This document shows positions 36,405 to 48,822 of a stretch of 64,000 nucleotides of DNA, piece after piece. The stretch is from assembly GCA_013399855.1 (NCBI GenBank), contig VXAY01003767.1, positions 1,079,730-1,143,729 on the forward strand, given 5' to 3'. This DNA is from Oxyruncus cristatus. Lineage: Eukaryota > Chordata > Aves > Passeriformes > Cotingidae. Position 1 is the first letter of the stretch; every line of letters starts with the position of its first letter. A program made the position numbers and the translations under genes. A model generated the notes under the pieces. It saw only the letters and a program-made list of their open reading frames with translations, did not search any database and was not told where the DNA came from.

Positions 36405-39400
36405 CCTAAAGCACACAGTAATGGATATAGAAAAATACATTTTGAATAAAAATACATCTTTGAATAGAAAGAAGTAAAAAAGTGCAATTTTTGCAGTTTG
36501 AAACAGGCTCAAGAAACAATTTCACACATCACCATTCAGGATCTCTAAAGATGATAGTTTGAGACCAGTGTAGTGCCAGAGAGATCAATTCAGTGGAAAG
36601 CATCATCAGACTGTCTATATTCAGGAAAAGAAGAAAAAATTAATACAGGAATAACTAACTTTTGATTAGTTACAGATAAGTAGATTCTAAATAATCTAAA
36701 CAAGCTGTAGTTGAAGTTGGAAACTTCTGAATTATTCCACTTTTAAAACTAATAGTTTTTTTAGTTGTCCCGTTGGTTTTTCAGTGAGAATATATTGCTA
36801 TCTTCCTTGAAAGAAAAACAGTTGTTAAAAAAAAGTGAACTCTTAGAAAAGAAATAGAGGACACAATAGCTATGCTGATATATTAATCCAGTGAAATGGC
36901 CACATCCTGATTACTGGGCACAATATTTATTGTATCTGAGCAGAAATCACACCAAATCAAGGAAAGGTTTGCAGAACCACAAACAGGTAAACAAATGTCT
37001 GGTCTGGATTGCACAGCAGGAGTGACTAAACAAACTTCAGGATGTATATGATGGAGTGAATAGGAACAGGCCACAATCTCTATGAAAAATAAAAGCAGGG
37101 AGCAGCGGATGAAACCAGAAAAGATGTCTTTGATGCAAAGGGGAGTAACTTTTAACAGAACACAATTAAGTCTTGAGACCTCTTGTATTAGGCTGTTAAA
37201 AAAGCTTTACAGGGGTCCAGAAAGCAATTGAACAATTTAATAGAAGAAAACTCAATATAAGGCTTAAAAGATACCATCTCTGACTGAGAGGAGTCCTTGA
37301 TCTGGATTTTCCTGGAATCTTGCATGGTACCCCTGGGACATATATCTACCTGTCTACTTTGCTCCTAAATTCTTGCACAGACCCACTTTTGTCTACCACT
37401 AGAAGGAGGACACCAGTTTAGATGAAACTTTGTGTGATATTATTCTATTATACTCATTAGGCAGTACTGAGCATACAGAACAACATCTGAAATTGAGGTG
37501 GGTTTTTTTCGGACCTGTGCTTAAGGTGGCACAAGAGGAATTATAAGTGTGAAATGCAGTCTGCTAGAACTTGGAGGATGTTTTGTTTCTACTGTTTTTA
37601 TTTGTCCAACTGCATTTAAGATGCAAAGCCTCACTGATCAGGGAGAAACTTTCAGATTTATAAGCATGGGTTTATGTTTTACATTAAAGCAGTACCAATG
37701 TATCAAAGTGTAGCAAAAGAGTACACAAAGTTCAGGCTTTTTGATTTCAGATTGTGATTTCTCTCTGTCTCGTAAAGTCCAGTGGTATTTTGCAAGCATT
37801 ACGACTTCAAGGATGAGGTGAAATTACAATTTCTTCTTTCAAAGACTTTGGGCTATCATCACCCTTACATTGCATTGCAATCAACATTAAATTTCTTTTA
37901 ATTTGATGAATTAAAGTAATTCAGATAATTATAATATATTTTATTTCTTTTTTGAGATCAAATATGGCCTTAAAATTGTTGAAATAACATCTCCATAATT
38001 GTCTCTTGAGAATTAAAATCCATTATAATAGTAATGGATCCAACAATACTGTATCTTGTTAAAATATGTAACACTGGAAGCATCAGAAACCTTTTTTAAT
38101 TTTTGATGTATGCTCCAGTTTCCCACAAGATAGCCTATTTGGCACAAATTTTCCAATATTGCTTCTTTAGCACTACAGTTCCCATCCAAAGATATTTCAT
38201 TTCATTTCACTAGAATACGGAAGTACGTCTTCTAGGTACTTATGAAAATAATTAATCATTCAAATGACAGGTTTGCAGGACCTTCTGCAAAGTGCATAAT
38301 TGCTTATAAATCCCAGCACTTAGTGATACATTACTTTCTAATTAATGTTCCTCTTTTGTGCTACTTTCCACATTCTCATTTTTCTATTGTATCTATTTGT
38401 TGTGAATATATCAATTTATTTCTTCATTATGCTGAAGCAATATATTTTGCAGCAAATTGCAAGCTTTCTGGTAGATCACTTCTGGGTAGATATATTAATT
38501 TTTCATTTAGATGTTCAGCACAAAGGTTTTAGTGTTTCTGAGAAATTCCAAGTTTTTTATTTGAAACTACAATGCAATACAGAATATGCACTTATATTTA
38601 TTAATTGTTTTCTAAAATGAAATTTCATATAATCAAAAACAGATCTGTTTCAAATAAACAGTTTGGCCCAGGTTTTGAAAACCTGTACCTCTTCAAAATC
38701 TAAATATTGATCAAGTCTAGTGATCGCAAACAGAGAATTTTTACTGAAAAGTAACTTCGGTCCAGCTACTGCTGTGATGTGATGATACCACACCCTGGGG
38801 AATTTTTCTCAGATTTTGCTATGTGAGACTTGTCATAGAATTTTAATGGTGGTCACTACAGATCTGTGATGATGCTTCAAAAATTTTCTACATTTCTTAT
38901 TTGCTTCTATGTCTTTAAAGATGCCTCCAGCATGGGCAAGCAGACAAAAATCAATTCTTTAAAAGTGGCTCAGAAATTTCTTTCAAGAAAAATGAGTAAC
39001 ATACACTAATATTTTTTTGCAAGTGACAGTAAGTGCAAAGCACAGCAGAAGGCTTTCAAGTATGGATGACAAACGTGCTACCCTGAAAAAAAAGTGTATG
39101 CAATGTAAGCTTTAACTTTTTGGAAATGTTGTTGAAAGAAGCTGTGTCATAAAAATGCTTCACATTGCTATCTGAAAACTAGAAGAAAGTTACTCTTCTC
39201 ATTTCCAGAATAAAATATAACTGAAATATGTGCTGAGAAGTGATAAGCACATCTAAAAGATTTAATTAAAGCTCTCAGGAATAAAGAAAAGAACTGCTGA
39301 CACAGAAACTGTCATGACAACTTATCTTTTGAAGAATCTTTAAGAACCAGAAAATACACAGTTGACTACAGAAAATGTTTTAAAACTCTTGCTGAAGACC

Positions 39401-39789
39401 ATTAGCTAATCTGGGCAATGATGCACATTTATAATGTTCAGTGTGAAGTCATCCACTTGCTCTAATACATTCAGAAAAGTTGAAATTCCAAATGATTTGT
39501 AAAAAGAAATGTCTTTCTTTACAGCTGTTTTGCAACTTGTGTGAATCTTTAAAAAATTCTCTGTAAAATCACATTTGAAGACCATGATATTTACCATCAG
39601 CAATAAGGCAATTTGCTGTTTAATTACAAGCTAGTAATATTATTAATCGATCTCCTAATGATGTTTGGTGACAGAAAAATTTCAGGAAAGATCATTGACT
39701 CATTCTAAGAACAATCATGGTGCTACTCTACCAATATTGAAGAAAATGATCCAATACTTCAGGTTAGCTTTCAGAATACTACACTGGTG

Positions 39790-39809
39790 TATATATATAT
39801 ATATATATA
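39790..39809. repeat. (TA)n microsatellite
   Basis: Ten TA units followed by a short CACAC stretch. Confidence 0.9.
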
Positions 39810-40152
39810 CACACTATATGTAATAGTAATTGAATGAATTCAGTCCCATTGGAAAAAAAAAAGTGTTATTACCATCATCAAGAAGCTCAGGAAAAAAAAA
39901 ATTCGCATATTGAAGTCTATTTGTTTGTTGCCTCAAAAAAAGTTAGTAATTTAGTCAAATACTTGATCCACTAGTGATCTAATCACTTCTAAATAATAAA
40001 GTGAAATAGAAATGGTGCATCTTGTTCATGCAGTCATATGCCAGGTTTTTCCTTTTGGAACATTTATAGAATGATGTCAAAATGCCTGTGCTTACTGGGG
40101 TGGATATTTATTTCAGACATGAAATACAAAAGAAGATAATGTTAAGAAAAGT

Positions 40153-40185
40153 GTCTTTACAGATAAGCAGATAATAATATATATA
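40153..40185 (+). repeat. 33-bp segment repeated at 60012-60044
   Basis: It matches 60012-60044 at 30 of 33 positions, both on the plus strand, with three transitions. Part of it is AT-rich, but the first 20 bases (gtctttacagataagcagat) are not simple sequence. It abuts the palindrome at 40181-40220. Confidence 0.75.
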
Positions 40186-40220
40186 CTGTTGAGACATATA
40201 TATATGTCTCAACAGTATAT
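40181..40220. repeat. 40-bp perfect palindrome
   Basis: Two 20-base arms (ATATACTGTTGAGACATATA and its exact complement) meet without a spacer. A further partial arm copy, ATATACTGTTG, follows at 40235-40245. It could extrude as a cruciform or, if transcribed, form a hairpin. The cause is not visible: possibly a terminal inverted repeat dimer, or local template switching. Confidence 0.95.
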
Positions 40221-43200
40221 GTAATATATAATATATATACTGTTGGACGTAATCAGCATAACATAAAAATATCCTCACTATCTGGACTTTTCCAACTATA
40301 AGAAGCAGAGTGGTTGATCCTGTGGGCATTACAACATTGTCAGTCACAACGGAAAAAAAAAAAAGGAGTCTTGAACTGTTTGATTACTAAATCTTTTTTT
40401 CTAATATTGAAAGCTATTTCTGTTCTGACATTAAATCGCTAACATGAATAGTTTAGCAACTTTTAATGCTTAAAACAAACCAATGAAAACTCGATATTAT
40501 AGTGGCTAAGTGTAGAAAGGCAGGTTATAGTTTCAGCAGGTCATTGATCAAAGACACTTTGGCTTTCCAATTTAACAGAGAGGGCAAACACAACTCTAGT
40601 GTTCTGTGCAAGTCAAACAACATGGAAACGCTCCTTCTGTTATGTTCCTCTAAGTGTTCATAAATAATCCATCCACCATCTCCTTACATTTGCTTCTGTG
40701 TAAGTTCTATTAAACTACAGAAAACTAAAAATTAGTGATAAAGAGACTTTTTTAGAGACTGTGAGTATGCAAACAACACAGTAGTGTCTTATGAAATGCT
40801 TGCTCAAGATCAACATGCATTTTTAAATTGTAAAAGTATCATTCAAAACCATTTTGCATAAATGTATTTCTCATTTTCAAAGGCCTATAGGTGAAAGCAC
40901 TCAAAAAGGACAGCAACTTAGCTCAGACACTTTATAATTAAATAAAAAATACAGAATATGTAAAAAAGAATAAAAATTTATGATTTCCCTTTCTAAGCTG
41001 ATTTCTTAATTAAATTAAGGACCTAGGGAAATGCATTTTCCCATGTGCATCTGACAGATAATGCCTCATAAACTTTGTGAATGAAAACAAGTTATTCAAG
41101 GTCTTAATAAATGTGTCATGAGATAAACTCATTGCTGATGTCAGTTTAGAAAACAGATTCAATTTTGAGAAAGAAGGACAGAGAAATTATATGTAATTGT
41201 GAATACAAATTTTCTGAAAGACCAATTCTAAAGCTATAGAGAAAGAATATTAGTATTTCCTTATTTTGCAGAAGCTAATGGAATCAGGATGCTGTGTAGT
41301 TTCTCTTTTGCCTGGGATTTTTTTATCTGGTAGAAGGAGCATGCAAGACCTTGTCTTTACAAAACTGTTACATATCACTCAATATTCTTTTCCCACATTC
41401 ATTTTGCACAACCTAATGTAATATCTCATATTCATTGAAATAGTATCCCTGTGATTCCTGGCTGCCAAGTTGGTAGGTCAGAAATGTGAATATTTTAAGC
41501 TCTAGATTGGAGAAGGAGTTGCTATAGTACTATAAGTTTAGAATCAATTAATCCCCATGAAGTGACTCATTCCCTAAGACCCACTGATTCACAGTTCTTT
41601 GAATCATCACCTCCACTATGAAAAATGAATATATATCCATTAAAAAAATAAAATAACTAGATATCCTTTCAAGGTACTTAATATCTCCACTGCAGAAGTA
41701 ACAGCATCAAATGCAATTCTTCACAGTGTTTTGCTAAAGGGAAAAAAATCCTTTTTGAGAGTCAACTTTCAAATAAACTTCCCACTTTGAATTCGATATA
41801 AGCATAAAAGTTTAGCAACTTTGCTGATGTTACAATGTATTAATTTGTAGCCATAATTTACGGCTCCTGCAAGATATAATACTGTAGTAGGCACACCAGT
41901 CAGAGTTTACATCCTTTCGGCTCTGTCCATTCCAAATCCCAAGTATCTGGCTCTATGGTATTGAAACGTTCCACTGTTTTCATTCCCTGAATGGCAGGAT
42001 ATGCTTAAATGTATTTCTATTTTTAGAAGAAAGAGTTATTTAAACTATTATTTTAATATTTATTCTACGGGTTTGTTGCTTAATGCTGTTGGAAAGCTGA
42101 TCAACTAAATAATTTTTAATTAATTTTTTTATATTCCTCTCCGTGTAAACATGTAAATATGATCAAATACTCATTGAAAACTTTTATGCAGTAAACACAA
42201 CACATGGATAAGAAAGCAAACTGATAGTAATTAAGATTTAAACATTGGTTGAACATATGATGGCTCTTAGGGAAAGCAAGTTCTCCATGAAAGAAGATTA
42301 AACTAGATAAAATAAGATTACTGCCCTTGTAAACATCAAGAAATGGGAATTCTACATATTCTTTTCAAACTGTTTTTCTATGGAGATAACTCATATGTGT
42401 TCAACAAAGAACTGAGTTATAGAATTGAGATAGCTGCCTTGTAAGATTGCAGACTGGAGGTTAAGAAGTTCCTTAATACAGAACAAACACTTAATTTCTT
42501 TCAATCCTATATAAAACAATGTTAATTCGATTCAATAAAGATGAAGGTATTAATCAGTTCATTTAGATCAGTCATTCTAAAAAGTTAAGTCTGCCTTCTC
42601 CTCCTTTAGTCTTGGAAAACAAAGTGTTACTGGCAGAAAGACAGAGACAGAATTGGTTTTACAGCCATTTTGGGTGGAGAGATGTGATACAAAACTTCAG
42701 AATTTATCCTCTGCTCTGCACAGGGAAAAAGTGGAAAATTCAAACAGTGGAGGAAATGTATGAAGGAAAGATAAGACTTATACATAGGCTGTCCTATTAC
42801 CTGTTGCTGCAACATGCATGTAAATGTATAGTTGTATAGCAAAATCAAACATCTCATAAGCTAAAAATTGCAGGATTGAGACCCACAACTCTTTGGGGGA
42901 TCCAAATTTTATTTATAATATATTTTTACATGCATGGTTGAGGATTGTTTCGCTATTCTCATCTACCCTTTTAATCACCTCTTCTAATCTCCCTCTGTCC
43001 CATTTCCTACTACCTAATACTTTTTTTTAACCCTTCCCATTTTGCCTCTGCCCTCCCAGTTCCTCCACTCTGCATCATGTCAAGCCCAGCCCTGCTGACT
43101 TTTGCCCATCTCAGCCTCACACCTCTTCCTCAAGGTGTGAATGCCGGAGGGGGAACGTTGCAAACAGAACAAAACCTGCATCAAAACACTGCACATTCCA

Positions 43201-43547
43201 GATATCCTTTGCAGCTGGAAGAAGCAGTTCTAACAAATATTGCATTATCTTGTGAGTCAGGATTGATGTACACAAGGTAGACAGAGAAGCCAAGAAACAT
43301 TTTGCTTCAAAATTTTAATGAGTCTCCAGGGTGGGAAATTGATCTCTGCAAGCTTCATCAGAATGTTCCATGTTTTCATGGGGAAGGCAAAAATATATCT
43401 GACAGCAGAATTATGAATTTACCTTTTTTAAAGTATATACTGCAAAGTACTGTAAGTCAAAAAGTTTAAACTTAAGAATTATTTTAATGTAAGCGAACCA
43501 GTATGTTTTCCTGCAGGCTGCCAAATCCCTATAGCAGCATTATATAG

Positions 43548-43580
43548 CTATATATATGTGTGTGTGTATATGTGTATATC
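43548..43580. repeat. (TA)n/(TG)n mixed microsatellite
   Basis: Alternating TATA and TGTG dinucleotides of low complexity. Confidence 0.8.
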
Positions 43581-43682
43581 AGAGGCACATACACACATAG
43601 CTTCAGGTCTTTCCAGACAATGTAGTGCTCTAGCATAGCAGTTCATCAAACTGATAAGATAATGACAGACAAAGGTTTTTAA

Positions 43683-43814
<132 letters not shown>

Positions 43815-45730
43815 ATCCAGGTACAATGATTGGTATAAACATAAGCTGTTTTTAAGAAAAGCAATATAGGATAATATAATATAATGTCTTTTTAAATTTG
43901 TTAATTTTTTATACATGAGCAACTATAGGAGATTGTGCAAATAGAATAGTCTACCTTATAAGGGTCTGATCCATCCAATATTCTGAATATCACAATTGGT
44001 CTCTCCTGTTGTCTATGACCTGTCCATGCATGCTGCTGTGCTAGAGTAGAGCTTTTCAACATTTATAGGTACTGGTTTACTGAGGTTCACAGTCTTTTTC
44101 TAATCTACTAAACACAGAAATCAAACTGTATTCATGGCACATCCGTATTTTTCATTAATTTCAGAGAACTGCAGGTTTCTTAATAGCCTCCATGGCCGCC
44201 TTGGGCTTAGAGTCTAAAGTGAATACAGGAGCTAAAATCTTGTCATTATTCCCTTGTAATCTGCAGGTCAGTACATGAAGCTATCACATTCTTTCCAGTG
44301 TGCAACAAAACCCACAAGTACATGCTACGCTATTAAAATTACAGTGGGAAGAATCCAGACAATAGCAATGTTGATTAATATGTTTCAAAAGAGGTGAATT
44401 GGTTCTCAAGGGTAAAAACCAGCACTTTCTTGTTAAGCAATTCTAAAAGCAAATACATATTACACAATATTTTGAAATGTAATATTTTTTAAAATTTGTA
44501 TTTTGTATTGTATCATAATTTGCATTTGGTTACTATTCTAATTAATTTGGAGATCTTTTGCTTTTGTTTAGTTTATTTTCCAACTTTTTCGTCATTGTCT
44601 ATATTTGTAAGTGAATGGGAAATACAGTAGATGAATAGCTTTTCAAAAGGAATTTCAAAGGACAAATGAGTCAGGAGTTTAAAGTTCAAATCAGATTGGG
44701 CTGAATCAGAACAGAATCAAAGTAGATTGTGCTCATGCAAACCCTGTAGTATTTACTTGTCAACAGCTGAACTCTCACTCCAAATTCACTAAAAATGACA
44801 TCACGTATTTGAGGAAGAGCAAATGGGTGACACAAACGGTGCCGGAGAAAGTGTAGTGTGGTTTGGGATTCCTTTTTCACCCAGTTTTATTTGGTGGCAA
44901 CTGTGCTGTTGTAGCAATTTAAATTAATGAAACTCATTTAGTAGATATCAGCTTAATATCTTAAACTACAGAATAAACTGAAGCCATAACACTAGAAGAA
45001 AATATAAACCCTATAGGTACATAAATTTTTTTTCCAGGAAAATTACTTGGGACATTCCTCCACTGTTTTAGGTTTATTAAACAATTGCTAAATTTTTTGA
45101 AAGGTGTCGGTTGATAGATCTGAGCATAGCAAGAACAATATGCGGAAAAGTATTGACAGCTCTCTGTGATGCCTGTATACACTCTGTGTTCATCCACATA
45201 TGTTAGTAACAGGCATATGTATGGGTTACACTATAACAGTATCTCCTAAGAAACTGATTTCAATGTTGAAGACTTAATTAAGATATTCAGAAATCATATC
45301 TCAGCAACTTAAGCTTCTTGCTGATGTAGAACCTTTCATATAACCGTTCATGAATTACTGATTGCAGTGCATGGCACATATAGTAAGCACTGAATTCATT
45401 AAAAAAGATGGATACATACAAAATGTGAACATTTCGCATTGATTAAACACATTTGAGAGATCTGTTGTTAATAATATGTAATTTTCTACTTTTCCAAAAT
45501 TTACAGAATTCTATATTTTTTTGACATTACCTCATCATATTATTTTCCCATTATCTTTATATATGTATATATTAAAAAGCTAAATTAACTCTCATATTAA
45601 AATGCATCTCTCAGCTTTAAAACCAGCACCATCTCTATATGAAGGGATTATCAAATAGTATGGCTTTTACTCTGTTTCACTTGATTTATCAAAAAGTAAT
45701 CTTAATTAACTAAAAGAGGAAGGTTCTTAC

Positions 45731-45944
45731 TACTGCAGACAGTGGGGTCCACTCGCCCCATTAACTCGACAGTTTGCTGACTCTTTCCCAGACTTAATTC
45801 CTTGTTGGGCTGAATGTACTGGTACTAAGTCTGGTCCCACTTCACAGTAGAGAAAGGAGCACATGTTAGTGCGGGCAAAATTCTGTGCCTGAGCTGTAGC
45901 CTTCCGAGGGGCGAGGAGGGACTGGGAAGTGGGACACTCATCAG
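45731..45944 (-). other. Candidate internal exon or GC-rich island, unidentified
   Basis: On the minus strand a 214-base stretch is preceded by an acceptor-like sequence (ttctaatgttttag, AG at 45945-45946) and followed by a strong donor-like sequence (gta|GTAAGAAC, GT at 45729-45730). Between them one frame is open for 70 codons, entered after two bases and left after two. The conceptual peptide begins D-E-C-P-T-S-Q-S, has five cysteines and contains N-M-C-S-F-L-Y-C. G+C and CpG content are clearly above the surroundings. I do not recognise a protein family. The plus strand also has a shorter open frame, so a non-coding or repeat-derived origin remains possible. No neighbouring exon was found. 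Confidence 0.3.
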
Positions 45945-48400
45945 CTAAAACATTAGAAACAATACAGAGTTAAAAATGAACCAAAGGTAAATACACTGAA
46001 TAAACTCTACAGTTCAAGAATTAAAATTTAAGTCCCATGAAGACTAAATGAACTTAAAAATTGTTATTTCAGGTTTTCAGTACAAAGGCATGTGCAACTG
46101 AAATACCTGAAAACTCCTTACTTTGTCTAAACATAATTTTCTTAAATTTAAAAAACCTTAATTAAATGCCAGTAATATCCATAACAGATTTAGCACAAGT
46201 ATTTTAAAGATTTTATGAGACATCTCTTAAATTTTTCAGTTTTCTATTACTTAGTATATTACTTCGTATATACATCATATAAACAAAACAAGCTACAGTT
46301 TTTCATCTAACATGGAGATGTTACCATGTCACTTGTTTTCCTCCAAAAATGATTTTGTGTTTGAAAATGCAGCCTTCTTTGGGCCCTGCAATAGCTATAC
46401 AAGCTGTCTTTGTTGATCAACCCAGTATATTTTTAGTCTGAAGATTCCCCATAACCCTCACAGAGTATCAGTCATTTTAGAACAATATGTATTAATTCTA
46501 CCAAAGGCTGATTGGGAATAATCTATTTGTTTAATAAAAGATTTTTATTTTTTTGCCTTAGTCCTGGATTTAATAGTTTTATACATCCTTTCCACATGAT
46601 TTGTTTATATATGCTGACTCTGTATTGTTATCAATGTAAATGTCCAAACACTGTCTAGTCTTGTGAGTGCATGTGAAAATGTATTCGTTAACATCAGTGG
46701 TGCCACAGGCTTGAAATACACTTCCTGTTGATTGGAACGTGCCATTTACAACAGAGGCAGCTTGCGATAAAGATTCTAGGAAGGCATATCCTAATACTGG
46801 TACTTTGTTTTTAAGAAATTTCTCCATGTTCTTGTTGTCATTATTTTGCTTCCCATTCATTTTATCCTCTGTTGGACTGACACATATTGAAATACCCATG
46901 CCAGTCCATCAGATTTCTCCAGCTACTTCTGGCTGTTTTTTTAATGCAGATACTTCAACAGCTCTAGACTACTGTCATTCATGGTTTCTGTGCTGTTAAT
47001 GAAAACACCTACCACATAAGCTGATAAAATTCCATACAGTAACAAAACTCAAATTTTGAGTTTCTTCTCTGGCTAGAAATGTGTTAGCTTCTAAACCTGT
47101 TTCCTATGTTCATTAAAATGCCACAGTATTTTTTGAGAATACAGCTTTAAATTGCTTTATAGCGTGCTTCAGAAGATGCTTTTATGGACTCACTACACTG
47201 AAGTAATATTTTGATATTTCTTTAAAAAAAAAAAAAAATCCTACCAAAATGAAACTGATAGCTGCAGCTGGGATTGAGAAATGCTGAGATGCAATACTCA
47301 GCATCAAACACTCCTCTATAACTTCTACTGGACATTCCTAATTTTTAGCTGGCATTTCCATCACTTCTCCTATTTTTCCACAGCACAAACTGCAATTCCC
47401 CCACAAATGCACTCTTCAGCTTCCCTGAGTATCTGCCAGATTGTTGTTCTGTTGAAGGTTTTTTTGTTTGTTTGTTCATGTGCATTTAGTACCATTGACT
47501 ATCTAGGTAACCAAGACTTGGAAAGGCATCAAATGCTGACTGCGAAGAACAACTTCATTGTTAGTCCCTAATGTGTTAGACAATAATTAATAAAGACAAA
47601 AGTTTTTGATAATTGGAATAGGAGGATCATAGTCAATACAGACCCTGTAGCAAATTACTGTGCTAAACTGCAAAATATCAGAAGCAGTGGATGAGCTTGG
47701 CTTTTCCAATTACAGGATTAAGAAAACTCATTTTCCCTTACATACTTTCTTTTCTTTTGCCTGTGATGGGATGAAGAAAGGATTATTCTCTCCGTTCTGA
47801 TTCAGGCTAAAGCGTTGGAGAGGGTGTGGACATTATTTTACTGCCACAGATGACACCAGTCTGCCTTTAGATTAAATGAAAGACCATAAGACCCCATACT
47901 ACAGTAGGGAAAATACTGGAGGAGATATAAGAAAGTTTTCTGAAATAACTAGTTGCAGCCACGAGTCTATTTAAACTGTTTTTTTCCCTAAAGAAATAGA
48001 ACCCATTTAGTCTTATAAGCCAGAATTTTTCATGCTCTTACGCTGTGGGACATGAAACTTGGAGTCAGTGGTCACTCTAGTGAAAGTCAGAACACAGAAG
48101 AAAGGGCAATTAAACAAAGCATATAAGAAACACTGCGAGGGCAGCTCAGAATGCTTTCAAAGACATATTCCCAAAACAAGAAGAGAGTTGTGACAATACA
48201 TGGTAGTGGAACTAAAGGTAAGTTAACATAACTGGTTAACTCTTAATATAAGAGGGACTAGTTTAGTTGATGAGGAACCAGGACAAAGTGGACAAAACCT
48301 TTCTATATTTCCAGTAGGAATCAGAAGAAAACAATGATTGAGACCTGTTGCTGAGCTTTATTCTCACCACCCAGAAGGAATAATGATACCAACAAGGTCA

Positions 48401-48822
48401 CATAGAATCATAGTATCATTTAAATGGGAAAGGGTCCACAAGAACCATTGAGCCCAACTCCCTGTTCCTTGCAACACTACCTAAATATAAATACATGACT
48501 AAGAGCATCATCCAGATGTTCCTTGAACTCTGACAGTCTTCATGACAGGACCACTTCCCTGGTGAGCCTGTTCCAGTGATCAATCACCCTCTGAGCAAAG
48601 GACCTTTTCCTAATGTCCAATCTGACCTTCCCTTGTTGCAACTTCATTCCATTTCCTTGTGTCCTGTAACTGGTCACCAGAAAAAGACATCAGGACCTCC
48701 CCCTTCCAAGATCCTCTTGAGGATGTCATAGACTTTGATGAGGGTACCCTTTAGTCTTCTCCTTTTCAAGCTGAACAAGCCAAGTGACCTCAGCTGCTCC
48801 CCATAAGTCTTGCCCTTGAGAC
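48401..48822 (-). repeat. CR1 LINE, 3' end, antisense
   Basis: It begins on the plus strand with the reverse complement of the CR1 tail ('catagaatcatagtatcatt') and runs through the 3' UTR and ORF2 C-terminal region ('gagcaaaggaccttttcctaatgtccaa', 'cttttcaagctgaacaagcc'). It is 5'-truncated near 48822. The frame is broken. Confidence 0.93.
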
